From assembly GCF_000006565.2 (NCBI RefSeq), contig NC_031479.1, positions 2,046,001-2,110,000 of the forward strand: DNA of 64,000 bases, in the 5' to 3' direction. This document shows, piece by piece, positions 47,501 through 60,300 of the stretch. Below the pieces are notes generated by a model. That model searched no databases. It had not been told where the DNA came from and saw only the letters and a program-made list of their open reading frames with translations. Each line of letters begins with the position of its first letter. Positions within the stretch are counted from its first letter, which is position 1. A program made the translations under genes and the position numbers. Source of the DNA: Toxoplasma gondii ME49. Taxonomy: Eukaryota; Apicomplexa; Conoidasida; Eucoccidiorida; Sarcocystidae.

Positions 47501-50015
47501 ACAACACGGAGCGGCTTTCAGTTAGTATGGACTTCTGTGGCGGCAAAAGTTTCGGACATAGAAGGCAGACAAAAAGGGAGGTGAACCGTGCGGCAGTACG
47601 GGAACCATGAGAGTAACGCACCATCGTTGTGAAGCCTGTCAATCTTTTGATAGCAAGCCACGTCGCACAGGTCCAGGTAGCCGTACTTCGAATGGCGCGC
47701 TGCGAGAAAAAAAGACAGAAGGCACACAGGTTTCCTTTCTAACAAGCAGCGACTTTCTGGCAAACGTATCCTTCTTCGCTCCGACTCCGAGAACCACCCT
47801 CGCGCCCCTAGGTTATCTTGTATCTGCATGATCGGCATGCTTGCACAAAGTTTGCGGACAGTAGTCCCACCGTTCAAACGTTTATGGCTCCAGTGGCTTG
47901 TTTTCGCGAGTGCCCAGCGACCAGACTTACCCGCTCTTCTAGAAAAAATGCTTTTATTGGCTGAGAAGGAAAGAGAGACAAAAGCAAGAAAGACACTGAC
48001 CTGTTGCATCATAAGAGGGAACGCAGGGTGACCGTGTCCGTATTTGACAATCTCTATAAACACGAGAAAAATAGGCAGCCATCATACCTGCAACGAAATT
48101 CTTCTGCATCGCTGCATTGAGCTCCATAAGCTCGTAGTCAGCTTCAAGGGGCAGTTGAGGAAGGATCCCTGCGACATAAACATGACCGAAAAAAACACGT
48201 GAGACCGAAACAACTATGTGGAGTTGATTTGTTTCCTTAACCAAGGTGAAACATTCAGGTTGATGATTTTGCCTTCAATTTTTTTCCTGCCCCACTAGGG
48301 ACTCTAGATGCGCAGCTGGTCTTGAAGAGGCCTTTTCGAAGCGACGAAAACCATACAGCGCACGTTCTGCTCAGTTTCTATCACTCTGCATATCTACTAA
48401 TATGCATAAATTGATGGCTACACTTCATCAAACATTTATGTTCATTTATATTGCATTCATCGGCGCACATAAATCCCTTCTAAAACAAAATTTTAAATAT
48501 TTTCTTATAGGAGATGGTCTCGAATAACTGCTGTGGTCGCGACTCAATCAGCGAAACCACCTGCATCCCCTCTCAAGATAACTGTTCGGAGATGAAACAC
48601 GGCTGGACACAAACATATTTGCATGTCCAAGAGACTGTTGATGGCCCTCTCCTTCCTTCCCTCTGAGACTGTTGCTCACCGTCGTTTTGCAGCAGCGTAA
48701 CTCTGTGCATGAATCTCTGTCGCGAGTTGTCGTTTCCGTGTCGCTGGAGTTTCATGAAACCGGACTGATGAAGATACATGTCGAAGAATTTAGACTTCAT
48801 TATGTCATTCACATTCCGGCACCCGCTAGTGGTGATGCCATAGAAGCTCGGAGCAGGTGCAGCCGGGGCCTGCAGGGTCGCGTACCGGGCCTTCCCTGCA
48901 CGAACCATCATCAAGTGAAAAAAGCGAATGGGCAGAGAGTAAAGGATATGGATTCGACTACAAAGCAAGGTGACACGCCACTGAAATTCAAGCGCGCACA
49001 TAGACAAGCGAGAATGACAAGGAAGAACGACATGGATAAGAAAATCCAACAGCTACCGCAGGCATTCAAAGTTTTCCAGGACTCAAACCGTATGATTGCT
49101 ATGGACAGACTCAATATTTACCTTTCCACCGGTGCCTGGGAAAGTGGCATCGCGGCGTGTGTCTGCTGTGTTCGGTTTTATTAACAAGGACTTAATATGG
49201 GCTGTTCAAGGCGCACCCCGTCAGACGCATGGATAACAGGCCTAGGTTGCGGCTCCCTTCCAAATAGATTTCATGGAAAACCTAAATTCGCATGTTTGAC
49301 CAGCAGTTAGTTGGATATCTCCTCTGCAGTTCTACACTCCACGCGCGTTTGAGGAGGTACTCTGTGCGACATCCGTAGTCACATTTGAGACCACCAGCGA
49401 GCGGGAATACGAATTTAAGGGTATATGCAAGACACGCTGTTGTTTCTCTGTAGCTCCCGCTTACACGTTTCCGAAGCGAAAAGCAAAACATCTTTTGCTT
49501 TTGTAAAATCAATAATCTTGAAGACTTCCTTCCTCGCCGTCTTCGTACGAGCCATGACGTCCATCCATCCCACGAGGCGCTCCCCCAGATTGTGTCTCGG
49601 GAAACCCTGAAGGCCTTCGTCCGCTGGGGCCGATGGAAAGATTTGAGCATCACTTGCTGTGACATCGCAAAGGTCGTTTCTCAAGTGAATGATGTAGTCC
49701 TGAAGAATCGACAACCATCAACAGAGTAGTTCACTCAGAAGTACCAGAGTTCCGAGAAACGGACGAAATTTGCCCGAGAACGGAGATAAGCAAGCGATGG
49801 ACAGAAACATCTCGCAAAGGACGGAATGAACGAATTCGTTAAACAGTCACGGCCTTGTATAATTGACACAAGTCGAACGGATGAGACGTCGTCATGTGTC
49901 GACGCGCACCAGTTGCGTGGAAAAGGAAACATCACTTTTTCACAAAAGTTAGGACAGACAAAGCTGGCCATCTCAATGCAAAACGCAACCGTGGTCACGC
50001 CTGGCCGGTGGCATT

Positions 50016-50053
<38 letters not shown>

Positions 50054-53000
50054 CAGTGGAGATATGCTTTCTCAGATGCATGCATGCGCGCTGATTCACC
50101 AACATCTGCAGTAAAGACAGATGAATCATAGATGTCCGCGTATGGACCTAGAAACTATTCTCTGGCTCACACCTGACTGTCCTGCCTGACAACTACACAG
50201 TGATCCGCAGTTCACTCTTGTACAGTCACTACGAATGTATGTGTGAATTGACTTGTGCGTACGCAAACGTGTATTGACATCTACGTATACTGGAAGTGAC
50301 ACTTTTGTAAACTAACAGGCGATTTGTTCTTATTTCCAGACGTGGCAGCAACGTCCATACAACAGAGAACCTTGGAAGTCAACAGCCCATACTCCTATGG
50401 AAGTAGATTCTTCGCTAAGTACCGTGAAGTCACCGTCAACAACACGACAAGCCAAGCAAATGTACACGATACAAAGTGAGTATCGCGTTGTCTAGCCCCT
50501 GTCTTTGGATTCCTGGGCACGAATAGGTTCTTCTGATGACAACGTGTATCAGGTGTCTTTAATCGACCACCCGAGTCTCGTCGCTATCTAACAGGCGCAG
50601 TAGTTTTACGCGTGGAGGTCCTCAGTGTCTATCCTACCGCTCCGAGATGGCCTCCTGTGCGCAGCGGTGCCGTGGGCGTTGTGCCAACGATGATGGGTAC
50701 TGTCTCTGAAAACAGTCACATCGCGTCTGCGAATCCGATAAATGAGGAACTGTAAGGCACATAGCTCAGTTTTCCAGGCATCCTACTCTCGCTCTATCAC
50801 CAGGGGACTCAGTAAACTAGGATATGAGAGCCTCAACCTTTGTTCGACGGCGACTTACTTAAAAACGACTCAGGGTCTGAAAAAAGAACATAGCACACAC
50901 ACACAGTGTTCATGTGGTGACTGCACAGAGGCTAGGGGTACCGAACTTGAGACAAAGAATGCCAACATTCCAGGGCATCTATTTCTTTGACATATAATGC
51001 GACACTGATAAATGGACACCGAAGCCAAGAGGGATGACGCGCGTATGGAGACGTGCATGGACAATGCATAGAGGAGGGTTGACTCATACCCAACCTAAAT
51101 CACTAAGTCAACGGATAACATGAAAGTCACACGGGGGGGTGGGCAGCGCCAAACTTGCTTCTGTCGTCGACTGCGACAATATTTTCAGCATGGTATCGCA
51201 CTCCACGGCTACGACGCCGAACTAACTTACCGTCCATAAGTTCACAAACTCTAGTGACAATTTCCTGAAAGAGCTCCACTTTGAGTTGTCTGAAGGATTC
51301 CTGGACAATTTCTTTCCTGACGTTTGCAGGAGAATCTTGCCCACGCGCAGCCAGTCGAGATTTTACTCTGGCTGTGTGATTAATCAGCTCTTCGATTCCT
51401 GAGAGCTCGAGCAGCGCGTTGGCTACCATCTGAGGAGTTAGGGTTTCGATCGCGCTGTGGACGATATGGATCGCATAGTCGATAAAGGCCTGAGCCAAGG
51501 CGAAGTCCTGCGTCAAGGTTGCCACGAGCTGCATCCGAAGCTCTTCCAGTGGAATGACAGTGCCCGGACCGGGAGGGTTTGCCGCAACGGCTTCGACGAG
51601 ACGCTTGCAGGCGCTCAAGACGACGTGGGCTGTGAGAGAAACACGGGATCAACAGGGAACGGCGACGCGAGTTGACTGAAAGTCACGGCTCTACACTCGT
51701 GATCCACGATAATAGAGCACACGGGATGAGTTTGTGGAACGAGCGCGGCAGAGAAACGAAAACGAAGGGGCGACAGAGGACACCGAATCTGAAGTATTTC
51801 TAAGAAGGTGTGCCAGATTCGTGCGCGCGAACATTGCAAGCGGGGAGGACAGACGGTAAATACAGGACCGAGAAAAACGACAGACGTGGACGCAGCTGAC
51901 CGTAACGGGAGGGGGACAGATGAAAAGAGATCAGAACTGCAATGACGAGGTAAATCGCTTCTGTGTGCAATGGAAAAAATAAACAGAATAGCGAAAGAGA
52001 GAGGGGATCTTGAACAGCGGCATGGAAGGAACAAGGAGAGCGTCCGGCATGCGAGAAACAGAATGCTGCCACAAGAGGCGTGCTTGTGAAAGTTCTTTTT
52101 CGGGGAATTAGGAGTTAAAGAACGGCAACTTACAGCCAGCACGAAGGTGGTAGCCAGCTGCATATCAGCAAAGTAAAACAGCAACACAATCGAGAACAAT
52201 TGCTCCGAGGCTGTCGCAGGCGCATGTACACGCGTGAAGGCCGATATCTCCCGGCACACGCCTCACCCTGTCATTTGCCGACATATTCGCATTCTATTAT
52301 ACATTATCGGTGCACATTTACTTAATGTATGTCTGTAGAAGTAAATGTGCATGGGAAGACGCCCACACCCTTTCGACTTCAAAGAGTGAGACAAGGATAC
52401 ACGCGTCTGTGAAACTGCGTCCATGCAGCGCATAGCCGCGTCAGTTGAGTCGCAGCTCCTGAACTCTCTGCTACACGCAATCTGCTCCAATTCGGAACGA
52501 TTTGTCGTTAGGTGTCTAACGTAAAAATAGAGGAAATATCCTTCGTTCCTGTACCTTTTCCCGCTTTGCCACTGGAACACCACAGCCAGCTGGAGACCCA
52601 TATACGAGACAGATAAAGGAGTAAATATACTCCTATCCGATTGCTTCTCCTCTCTCAGAGGCTTACCGGAAATCTTCGTCAACGCAGACTGCATTGCGTT
52701 AAACGCAGAGACCTGCGCAAAGTGGTCGGCTGCCTCAGCCGCTGCAGCGGCTGAAAAAGAGAAAGACCTCAATCAAAAACACACATATATTGCAAACACC
52801 TTCCTCTCACGCATGCTTCCCTTCTGTGCTGCCGTGCATAAGCACGTACGCGAAATGCAGAGCTGCATAGAAGTACTCCAGATCACATAACTACGGCACG
52901 CATGGAAACGAGAAATAGCCGAGCCTTTCGACAAGATACGAACTTATTTCTCACCGGAACTCGCCCACGCCCATCCAGATACACTGCACCGTTCAATACT

Positions 53001-56000
53001 TTGTGTGGCAGCTTCCCCGCACGATTCATTCCTCCTCTCGGTGCTCAGGCGTGTGTCTCTAAAGTTGTGGGCGCGGTGTGTGGATCCGAATACGCATTTG
53101 GTTTTCCTTATGCGTCTGCTGAAGTGAATATACGAGTTTGTACACAGGCTCAGGTACCTCCATGTTTCCCCCCTTCTGCTCCGGCTGCCGAGCTGTCTCC
53201 CCGCTTATGTATTTCGAGAGACACGCGGAACAAACACACTGGAAGAGTGTCAGTTTATTATGAGAGCAGAACTCGAGTTCGGTTGTGTCTCCACAAGTGA
53301 CCGCCGATGCCCAACTAGCGAGACGCAACGGAATGAAAAACTTCTCTTCATCTGCGTATTCATTGATACATTCGCGTACCGTCTTGCTTAAATTTGTCAA
53401 TGGTAGCTTCCTGGAGGGGGCGAGCTTCTTCATAGGCTTCTTGAACTGCACGTGGGACCCCTGCCTCGTCTGCATCAGGATTGTACGGTGGAGGGCGATC
53501 GCCTTCTTGAGCGCTTTCTCCTGCTGCCGCTTCTCCGTAGTCTCCACTATCCGTAGCAGCAGATGCTATCTTGGTATCTTCCGTAGTAGCAGATGCTTGT
53601 TCGGTGTTTGCCGTAGGCATAGAGGCTTCGCTGTTTTCCTGTTCCACAAAGCTTACTGCTGAAGAGTCAAAAGAGCAAGTGCACCAGCGGAGGCGAAAGA
53701 CGTAGACACAGAAGCATACGAACACAGTAATGTTTGAATTCCCAGTGTCTCGCGAAGGAACTGCATGCCATCCGGTGCCTGTCAGGCGAATGTGCCCAAA
53801 CATTGTTTGCGTTTCACTAGCTTTCTCCCGAATAAAAGGACGGGTTACTGTTGTTCTACATGCGCAAAATCTGTCTATCCGACGAATTGTGCGTGTCCTT
53901 TTTCTCCTTTAACTGACTCCTAATCCACCGTTTTCAGAAAAAGTTGTTTTCCCTTCATTACTCTCGAAGCCATACAACATCCGCTGCACGAAACCATATG
54001 TAGCTGCTCACGTTGACGCGACGCGGCGTTTTGCGGCGCTGCGCCTGCTTTCGAAGGGGACACCGTCGGGTTTGGGGGACGGGATGATTGTCCACCAGTG
54101 GCCTGAGGAGTCCGTCCGGCTTTCACAGCGTCGTTGATTTTTCTCTTTTCTGCAACTGTCAAGGGTGCCTTATCTTCACATACTAGGTTGCCTAGAAGAA
54201 AAAAGGAAACAGAAAAGGATGCAACACGGTGTGAACGAGAAGTACATTTGCACCTTCACGGCAAGCGCGAACACATCCTATGACTTCTGTTACCCTCCCA
54301 TCAGAGCTCTCTCGCGCATCCACACAAAAGCCTTTTTCTTCCCCCGGTTGTGCTGTCGTCCCTCTAAATATTTCCCCATCCACAACAACCACCCCTTGTT
54401 CGGCTAAAACCTTCCTTCGGCTGTCATGTCTTCGAGGAGACCCCTTTTTATAGTATCTCTTCCAGTTCTAATTGGTGACGAGTCTAGCACGTCTACAGGA
54501 ATGGGCGGCTACCCATCGCTATACACACCCTCAAAATACAGCCAGCCATTCAATGACCTCTCGGTTGGCAGATGACTGCTTTTGGTTTTGGAGTCCTGGT
54601 GTCTAGTGTCTACATCGCATATCGTACGGTATCCTCTGCTGCCCGTTGTCTTGCAGTTTTCTCTCATCCACTTCCCTTCCACCACTCCCCTCTCCGCTTC
54701 CGCCTGACACACTGTGTCTCCTTCCAGGTGTCCTTACCAGATTCCTCGACGATCACGGATGTAGCTGCGAATTCATGAAGGAGGTGGCACGTGTACGTAG
54801 GCTTTCTTCGAGACAGGCATACTTGAACAGGGTCTTCCAGAAGTGGGGAGTTGGAGGCGTTTGCGGAGGACACGAACCGCTGCAGGGTGACGACATCTGA
54901 GGCGATACAAATAAAAAGAAAACGAAATCGATCAGGTTCCATCTTTCGGCTGTTCTACCGAGAAGCATCCTACATCTCAGCTGTGCAAAAAACGAGGCGT
55001 TTCTACAATGGGGAAAGTTTTTGGAAAAACAAAAATATTCACGCTTAAACAGAAAATAGCGTGTCCAGTTGAGGGTTTGAACTAAAGTCGTTGGCTTCTT
55101 GGTGATGGCAGAAAACGTAACACTGTAGATATGGCTTACCAGTGGGAGATAGGTAGTCCGGTGTTTGTTCTGAAGCGAAGACAGGAGAGCAGGAGATAAC
55201 AAACGCCACGAAATGAAAATATGACAGCTTTGTTCTGCATCTCCGAAGATCTTCATGACGCAAAACCGTGTGTCTCTCTGTCCTCACCTGGTCGTTCTTC
55301 ATCGTAGTCTGCAGGACCGACGGTCCTGGACTGCACGATCTCATGTATTTCTGTCGGGTCAACGCCGCCTAAGGAACAGAAGCCGAGAACGATAATAACA
55401 GCAGATTGGCCGTCACCTGAAGAACGCGAAGAAACTGTCATGAAAAATGCACCACTTGAACAGAACTGCTTCAACGGAATCCACTGAGCCACCTCCAGAT
55501 GAATTCACTGTCAGACTGGAATTTCACTGTTGAAGAAAAGGGAGTGCGTACCGCGGAAAAACGGCGGCCTCGCCCCAGCGCCTTGTCCAGTGCACTCGAT
55601 CTTGCCATCAGTGGCCTGGCACTCCAAAAAGTGTACACCCATGTCCCGCAAAGGAGCACCTGCAACATTCATGGGGGGAGGCGAAAAGTCCTCCGAACCA
55701 AAAATGTCATCCGCTACAGCGGCGGCGCGTCTCGGCGCAGGTCTGGGGGGACCGGATCCATGCTGACGAATTTCAAATGTCCGAGCGTTTCCGCTAGCCT
55801 GCTGTGTGAAGGAAACACCGATGTCAATGCCAGTCCTCGCAGTCGGTTGAGTATCCCTCGCATAAAGGTCCTGAAACAAAAGGAAGCCAAACCGTGGAAC
55901 GACCACACCCGGTGGGACAGGAAAAATCTACAGATACGTGTCGGGCCGCCGGGCAGGATGACAATTCGCAGGATATGCGCCGTTCAGGGGCGCGTGCGGG

Positions 56001-57376
56001 CAGATACAAACAGGGAATAATGCAGTAGAAGAAACGGAACAGAAACTGATCGGAACTCGGTAACTTTACAGAGGAGATTACATGTAGACTCTAACTGGCA
56101 CAATGGTACAATACGGGCTGTCGGACAGGGACGGCAAACCGCGTCCAAAGTGAACAGAAAAGTAATTAGATGCACCCGGCAAGTGTCCGCTGAGGCTTGT
56201 TATTAACGAAAACGTCCGTACCTTGCCTGCAAACAAAAAGACACAGAATGGAGAATGCAACTATATCAACAGCAGGATGTGTAACAGGTGACTGCGAAAA
56301 TAACTTTTCACTACACATCAGACAACAATGGAGTGCTCGAGCAGACAGGGTTGTCGCCTGAAAGCTCTACGACAAACAGTGCCGTTAAATTATTCTGTGG
56401 AGTCCTGTCCAGAGTCGACGAATGGCAACAGAAACGAGGCTTTCGTTGCGCAGAAGTGACCACCACAGATGACGTAGCTGTGATGTCAGACACGGTTACG
56501 CGTTCCGTCTGAAAAATCTGAATCATATTTCCACAACACTGCGTGAGGAACTGCGACACGGTGACGGTTGTTGCCCTCTCGTTTGACGTGTGATGTGGAA
56601 AAAACCGTGGATGTGCCTGTGAGGAGTATGAGCCGCTGCTGTGTGGGTAGTATCGCCGGTTTCAAAAAGATCAAGTAAATGTGGTGAATATGCGTCGTTT
56701 CTCCTGGTCCCCCTTTCATGGGATCTCGTCTTACGGTTACACGGGACTGAACAGCACGAGCGGACTATGACATAATCACGTTACCTATGATTTCAACTCA
56801 GAAAAGAAGAGTTTCTGTCTCAGTCCACAGTCAAGGTACCCTACTAGGCGGAACCCTTACGTTCATTTGAAACTGTTTGGACGCCTGCAGCACATCAGAG
56901 CACGCACACGCAAGGCATCTTTCATCAGACCCCGCCAATTAAAGAACATGCTGCGCCGAGAGCTACGCAACCTAGGCAACTCACTGTAAACGTGTACTGG
57001 ACTTACTGGCGACCAGATCTGTATAGGGGAAACACATGTCACGAAGAAAACGAAGAATGCGTTCGAATATGGTGGGAAATATGGAGACACCACTCATGTC
57101 GACAGCTTGAAAAATTAGACCGTGCGCCTGCAGAAAACCGGAAAACCTGCGCTGAGTCCGGTTACAATTGCTTTTCTGCAGTCGCTGAAAACAGACGAAA
57201 TGTATGGAAGATAATGGTAGCGCGTCTATCGTGGTGTATCAGTGGTACTGGCGACGACAGGAAAACGCTAAACACAGACTCAAACAGCCAAACTTACCGG
57301 CAGCAGGAGAACCTGCAGCCGCAGCCAGAGCGCCCGAGAAGAGCAGGATATGGAAGAAAGCTGTCAGTGAACGCAT
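38555..57376 (-). CDS. RON5: Rhoptry neck protein RON5 (35-exon model)
   Basis: RON5 is injected from the rhoptry neck and joins RON2, RON4 and RON8 at the moving junction during host-cell entry. Exons: 57376-57298, 57018-57007, 56884-56861, 56538-56500, 56226-56222, 55870-55552, 55368-55288, 55169-55140, 54896-54738, 54191-54012, 53658-53380, 52750-52667, 51629-51231, 50876-50859, 50705-50638, 49699-49465, 48895-48680, 48168-48088, 48053-48001, 47823-47766, 47699-47622, 47281-47226, 46711-46282, 46067-45657, 45566-45332, 45083-45055, 44917-44427, 43191-43104, 42686-42285, 41733-41701, 40662-40585, 40147-39920, 39595-39512, 39056-38949, 38691-38555. Total 5307 nt, 1768 residues, all in phase; Toxoplasma RON5 is about 1700 by my recollection. 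Exon 1 is a signal peptide (AFFHILLFSGALAAAAG). An Ala/Glu/Pro-rich region lies near 310-400 and a hydrophobic segment (GLAMIIVLVMPALYW) near 1190. A basic helical stretch (RLKRMLQKVRSWIRKKAF) lies near 1480, and a Trp-rich, probably beta-rich, region fills about 1547-1768. The 5-nt exon, exon 47823-47766 and the last exon are least certain. The identity rests on length, signal peptide and context, not on an alignment. Confidence 0.72.
43531..43994. repeat. Exact 232-bp tandem duplication in RON5 intron
   Basis: Two head-to-tail copies, 43531-43762 and 43763-43994, appear identical base for base, including a run of eight or nine A's. The pair sits in the intron between the exons 44917-44427 and 43191-43104. 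Each copy carries the same short open frames on both strands, which explains duplicated chance peptides there. Absence of divergence points to a recent duplication or an assembly error. Confidence 0.92.
48385..48515. other. AT-rich island in RON5 intron
   Basis: The stretch is rich in A and T (for example CATTTATGTTCATTTATATT and AAAATTTTAAATATTTTC) and lies in the intron between the exons at 48680 and 48168. It stands out from its surroundings in composition. It has no coding link to the gene and no recognised organelle sequence. Confidence 0.35.
50011..50057. repeat. (AT)16 microsatellite with inverted flanks
   Basis: An AT run of about 32 bases (50019-50050) is bordered by CTGGCC on the left (50001-50006) and GGCCAG on the right (50051-50056). 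The whole can fold into a long AT hairpin closed by a GC clamp. It lies in the RON5 intron between 50638 and 49699. Confidence 0.85.
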
Positions 57377-60300
57377 CAGGCAAACAAGAACACAGAGATA
57401 TATGAATAATTTCCCCGATCAGCCTTTGCGATGCCCCAACATTCGGCCCTGTTGCTGCTATAGGTTTTAGGGATGCAAGTGTTCAGCTCTGTTTATGCCC
57501 TATGAGTCCCAGGAACGAAACGGAAGCTGTCCACCCAATAGGCACTGTATTCCAGGTTTGCAAGAGAAACGGAGAAGCCAAGGTGTTCCCTCGATAAAAA
57601 CAGCCCAGTTCCCTCCCGGAGTCAACCCCGGAAAACGGCGACTAGCGAGTCGTTCTCGCAGCAAGTTAGCCCAGATTTCTTTTTTTTTACGCAATAAGAA
57701 CGAGTGGACGATGCTCACCGATCATCTTCGGTAAAGACATTAAAAGGGGCCGCCAAGTGAATTCTGCCATGGCGCCTCTGAAGACTCAAAGGAAAAGTCT
57801 TCTGGCACTGGCGGGGAGATCCCAAATGATGCTCCTCCTCATGAAAAGCGCAAGTAGAGACAACAGAACAAACAATCGCCGAACGAGAGATCAGAAGAAG
57901 ATTTTGCCGTTTTTTCCACCTCTTTTGGCGTCTGGGAATGGGGTAGCGGTTTGTGTCTCGAGAACGATTCAACTCGCAGAGAGAAAACATACGACTCTCC
58001 AACGGCTTTGGAAGACACAAGGTAGCGGTATGGGCTGCAGACAATGAACGGTTAAACGATTCTCGCAGGGTAGAGAAACAACAAAGACATGACGCTTCCC
58101 TCGCTCCTCACAAAGAAAAGCGAAATCCTCCACTTTCTTCAGCGTATCCAGAGGAAATGTGACTCTAAAACGGGGCCCTAACCTTAGTCGATTTGAATTC
58201 ACCATTATTCCGCCAGCCATCAGCTCGCTGTCGTGTCCTCTGGACCGCCGCCCACTCGTCAACGCAGCCAAGGTTTTTACTGAGGCTCAAGCATGCGACC
58301 GGCCGCCACAGAGACGCGAACAAAGTCGGTCACAGCCCTTGATGTTGTTTTCACGCTGTCTTCAGGCCGTCTCCCAAGCGATGAGCGGCACAAACTACCG
58401 GCGAGGCGTCCGAAAGAGATTCCAAGAGTCAGAAGAAAAATATAGCATTGCTCGTGGAAACCATGCAGTTGGGTGTCGCCGGCGTGTTCTGTGTCACGGC
58501 AAAGACAATGTGTTGCGCTTCGTGGAACTTTCAAGGATTTTCCTGTAATATTTCAACTCAGGGGACCAGCATAGGTAACCTCTGCAGTCTCCGCGTGTGA
58601 CGCAAACTTGGTGAACCATGCGCACTTCCTGATAAATGAGGAGCGCGAGGTAAGTAAGAGCCTTTGGTCCACTGCATACACTTTACAGTGTCTGTGGTGT
58701 AAAAGGATGGGAATTTCCCGTGTCTACGTAGCCTTTAACGGTTGCTACGTGTTATTTTACAAACCAGTACGCGGGCTATCATCTTCAACAGTGGTGATCC
58801 ATGCAAGCACTCTTGTTACAGTGTTTCCCGGCTTCAGCTCCAGTGGACTCTGCCCACCATGCAGCGGGGATTTCAGAGAGAGTGAGCCCCGACAAAGCTC
58901 GAGACTATTTTGTCAGCCCTCTTCCTGACCCACAACTTGCCGGCACCGGTAACAGTGATTGAAAAACAACGCAGAACTCTGCAAAGACGAGCTTCCTATT
59001 ATCACCTCCAAATGCCACGACTGCTGCCGTTTAACACCATACTACAAATGAGTTTTCTTGCGTATCCTTAGCAAGCGATTATGCTGTCTACGTTACGACT
59101 CCGAATAGCATTCTATGTAAGTACTGTATAGAAACGCCGAGCGGCGTCAAGACGTACGCATACTCTATGAAGAGCGTGATGCCCTACGATAAGAAGCTGC
59201 TACAATCAGCTATCTTTTTCGTTACGTTAAGACTCTGTCTACAGGTGTATTTGTGTCGCAGTGCACCACAGCTCCCACTTACTCTCTCCCGCGATCTACT
59301 GATTGCAATAGAGGGCACGCGCTGCCGAGCAGAAGGGGAAAGCACTCGAAATTTTCCTCATTTGCACCAATTATTAGCCCGAACACCCAGTCGGCTACCT
59401 CGCTTCGCCTACACGATGTTCTAAATTGCTTGTAGCATGAATTGCCGCAAACAAAAGTTCGTCACAACCTCTGCAGTTACCCCTGCGTGGTTCGGGGGGC
59501 GTGACGTATGGGGATGGTCGATGTTCTCACAGAAAGTTTGGGTTTTTCTTCTTGCTAGCGACATGCTTGCCTCCACCAGTGAAACTGAAACGTTTGAGGC
59601 GATATGCCGCGATTGCCATCAATGGAACCAGGTTTGAAGGGCCACTAATCTGCCTCTTAAAACCAGAAGATGCCATCCTTCGCGCTGCAGCTTCCACTGA
59701 GTACTCAATCCACATTGCAGTGAAGCGTTCGTATTAAGCACTCTCATAAACCGTGTCTAGGAACGGCGGCGTTTCTGCAGCATCGTCAGTACGCTTCGAC
59801 CGTGAATAATTAGGGAACTAGAAGTAGTTGTTTTACATTGGAGATACAGTGTCTTGTTCTGTGCTCTCGCACGTTTACTGGAGGCAATTGAACGGTAGCC
59901 GACGGATGCGGCACAACAATTTGAGTAGCGGCCTGGAGATTTGGTTGTAAATTCAAGACGACCGTCTACGGACGGTTCGGCGGAGCCATCCTGCAGAATA
60001 TCGTGCTACTCCGCTGGTCATGCCAAGTTGCTGTCCGAGTAATGGTTTCGATGGTTCTATTAGTCAGAGATGACATGTTTCAAGCCGATGTATCAGGTCA
60101 ACGTCCGGTTTCAGTAGGATCACTGCTTCAATCCCACGAAATAGCTGGGCATTGGTTCCGCACATGCGGGACTTGACATCATTCGAGCAAACTTGGCAAT
60201 GTCGGTTGACAGTAAACTTGACACTGACGCAAAATGCGGTATCGAGTCGCGTCCGAGACACTTCTCAGGTATATCCAGTGAACGCGGCAGCATTTGCTGC

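Noticed and set aside
50341..50709. A plus-strand two-exon candidate nested in a RON5 intron, with good splice sites and a cysteine-rich end (SCAQRCRGRCANDDGYC).
   Set aside because: The opposite strand at 50705-50638 holds a RON5 exon with a strong pyrimidine tract and the exact phases needed on both sides, so the plus-strand frame is its shadow. No start exon was found for the plus model.
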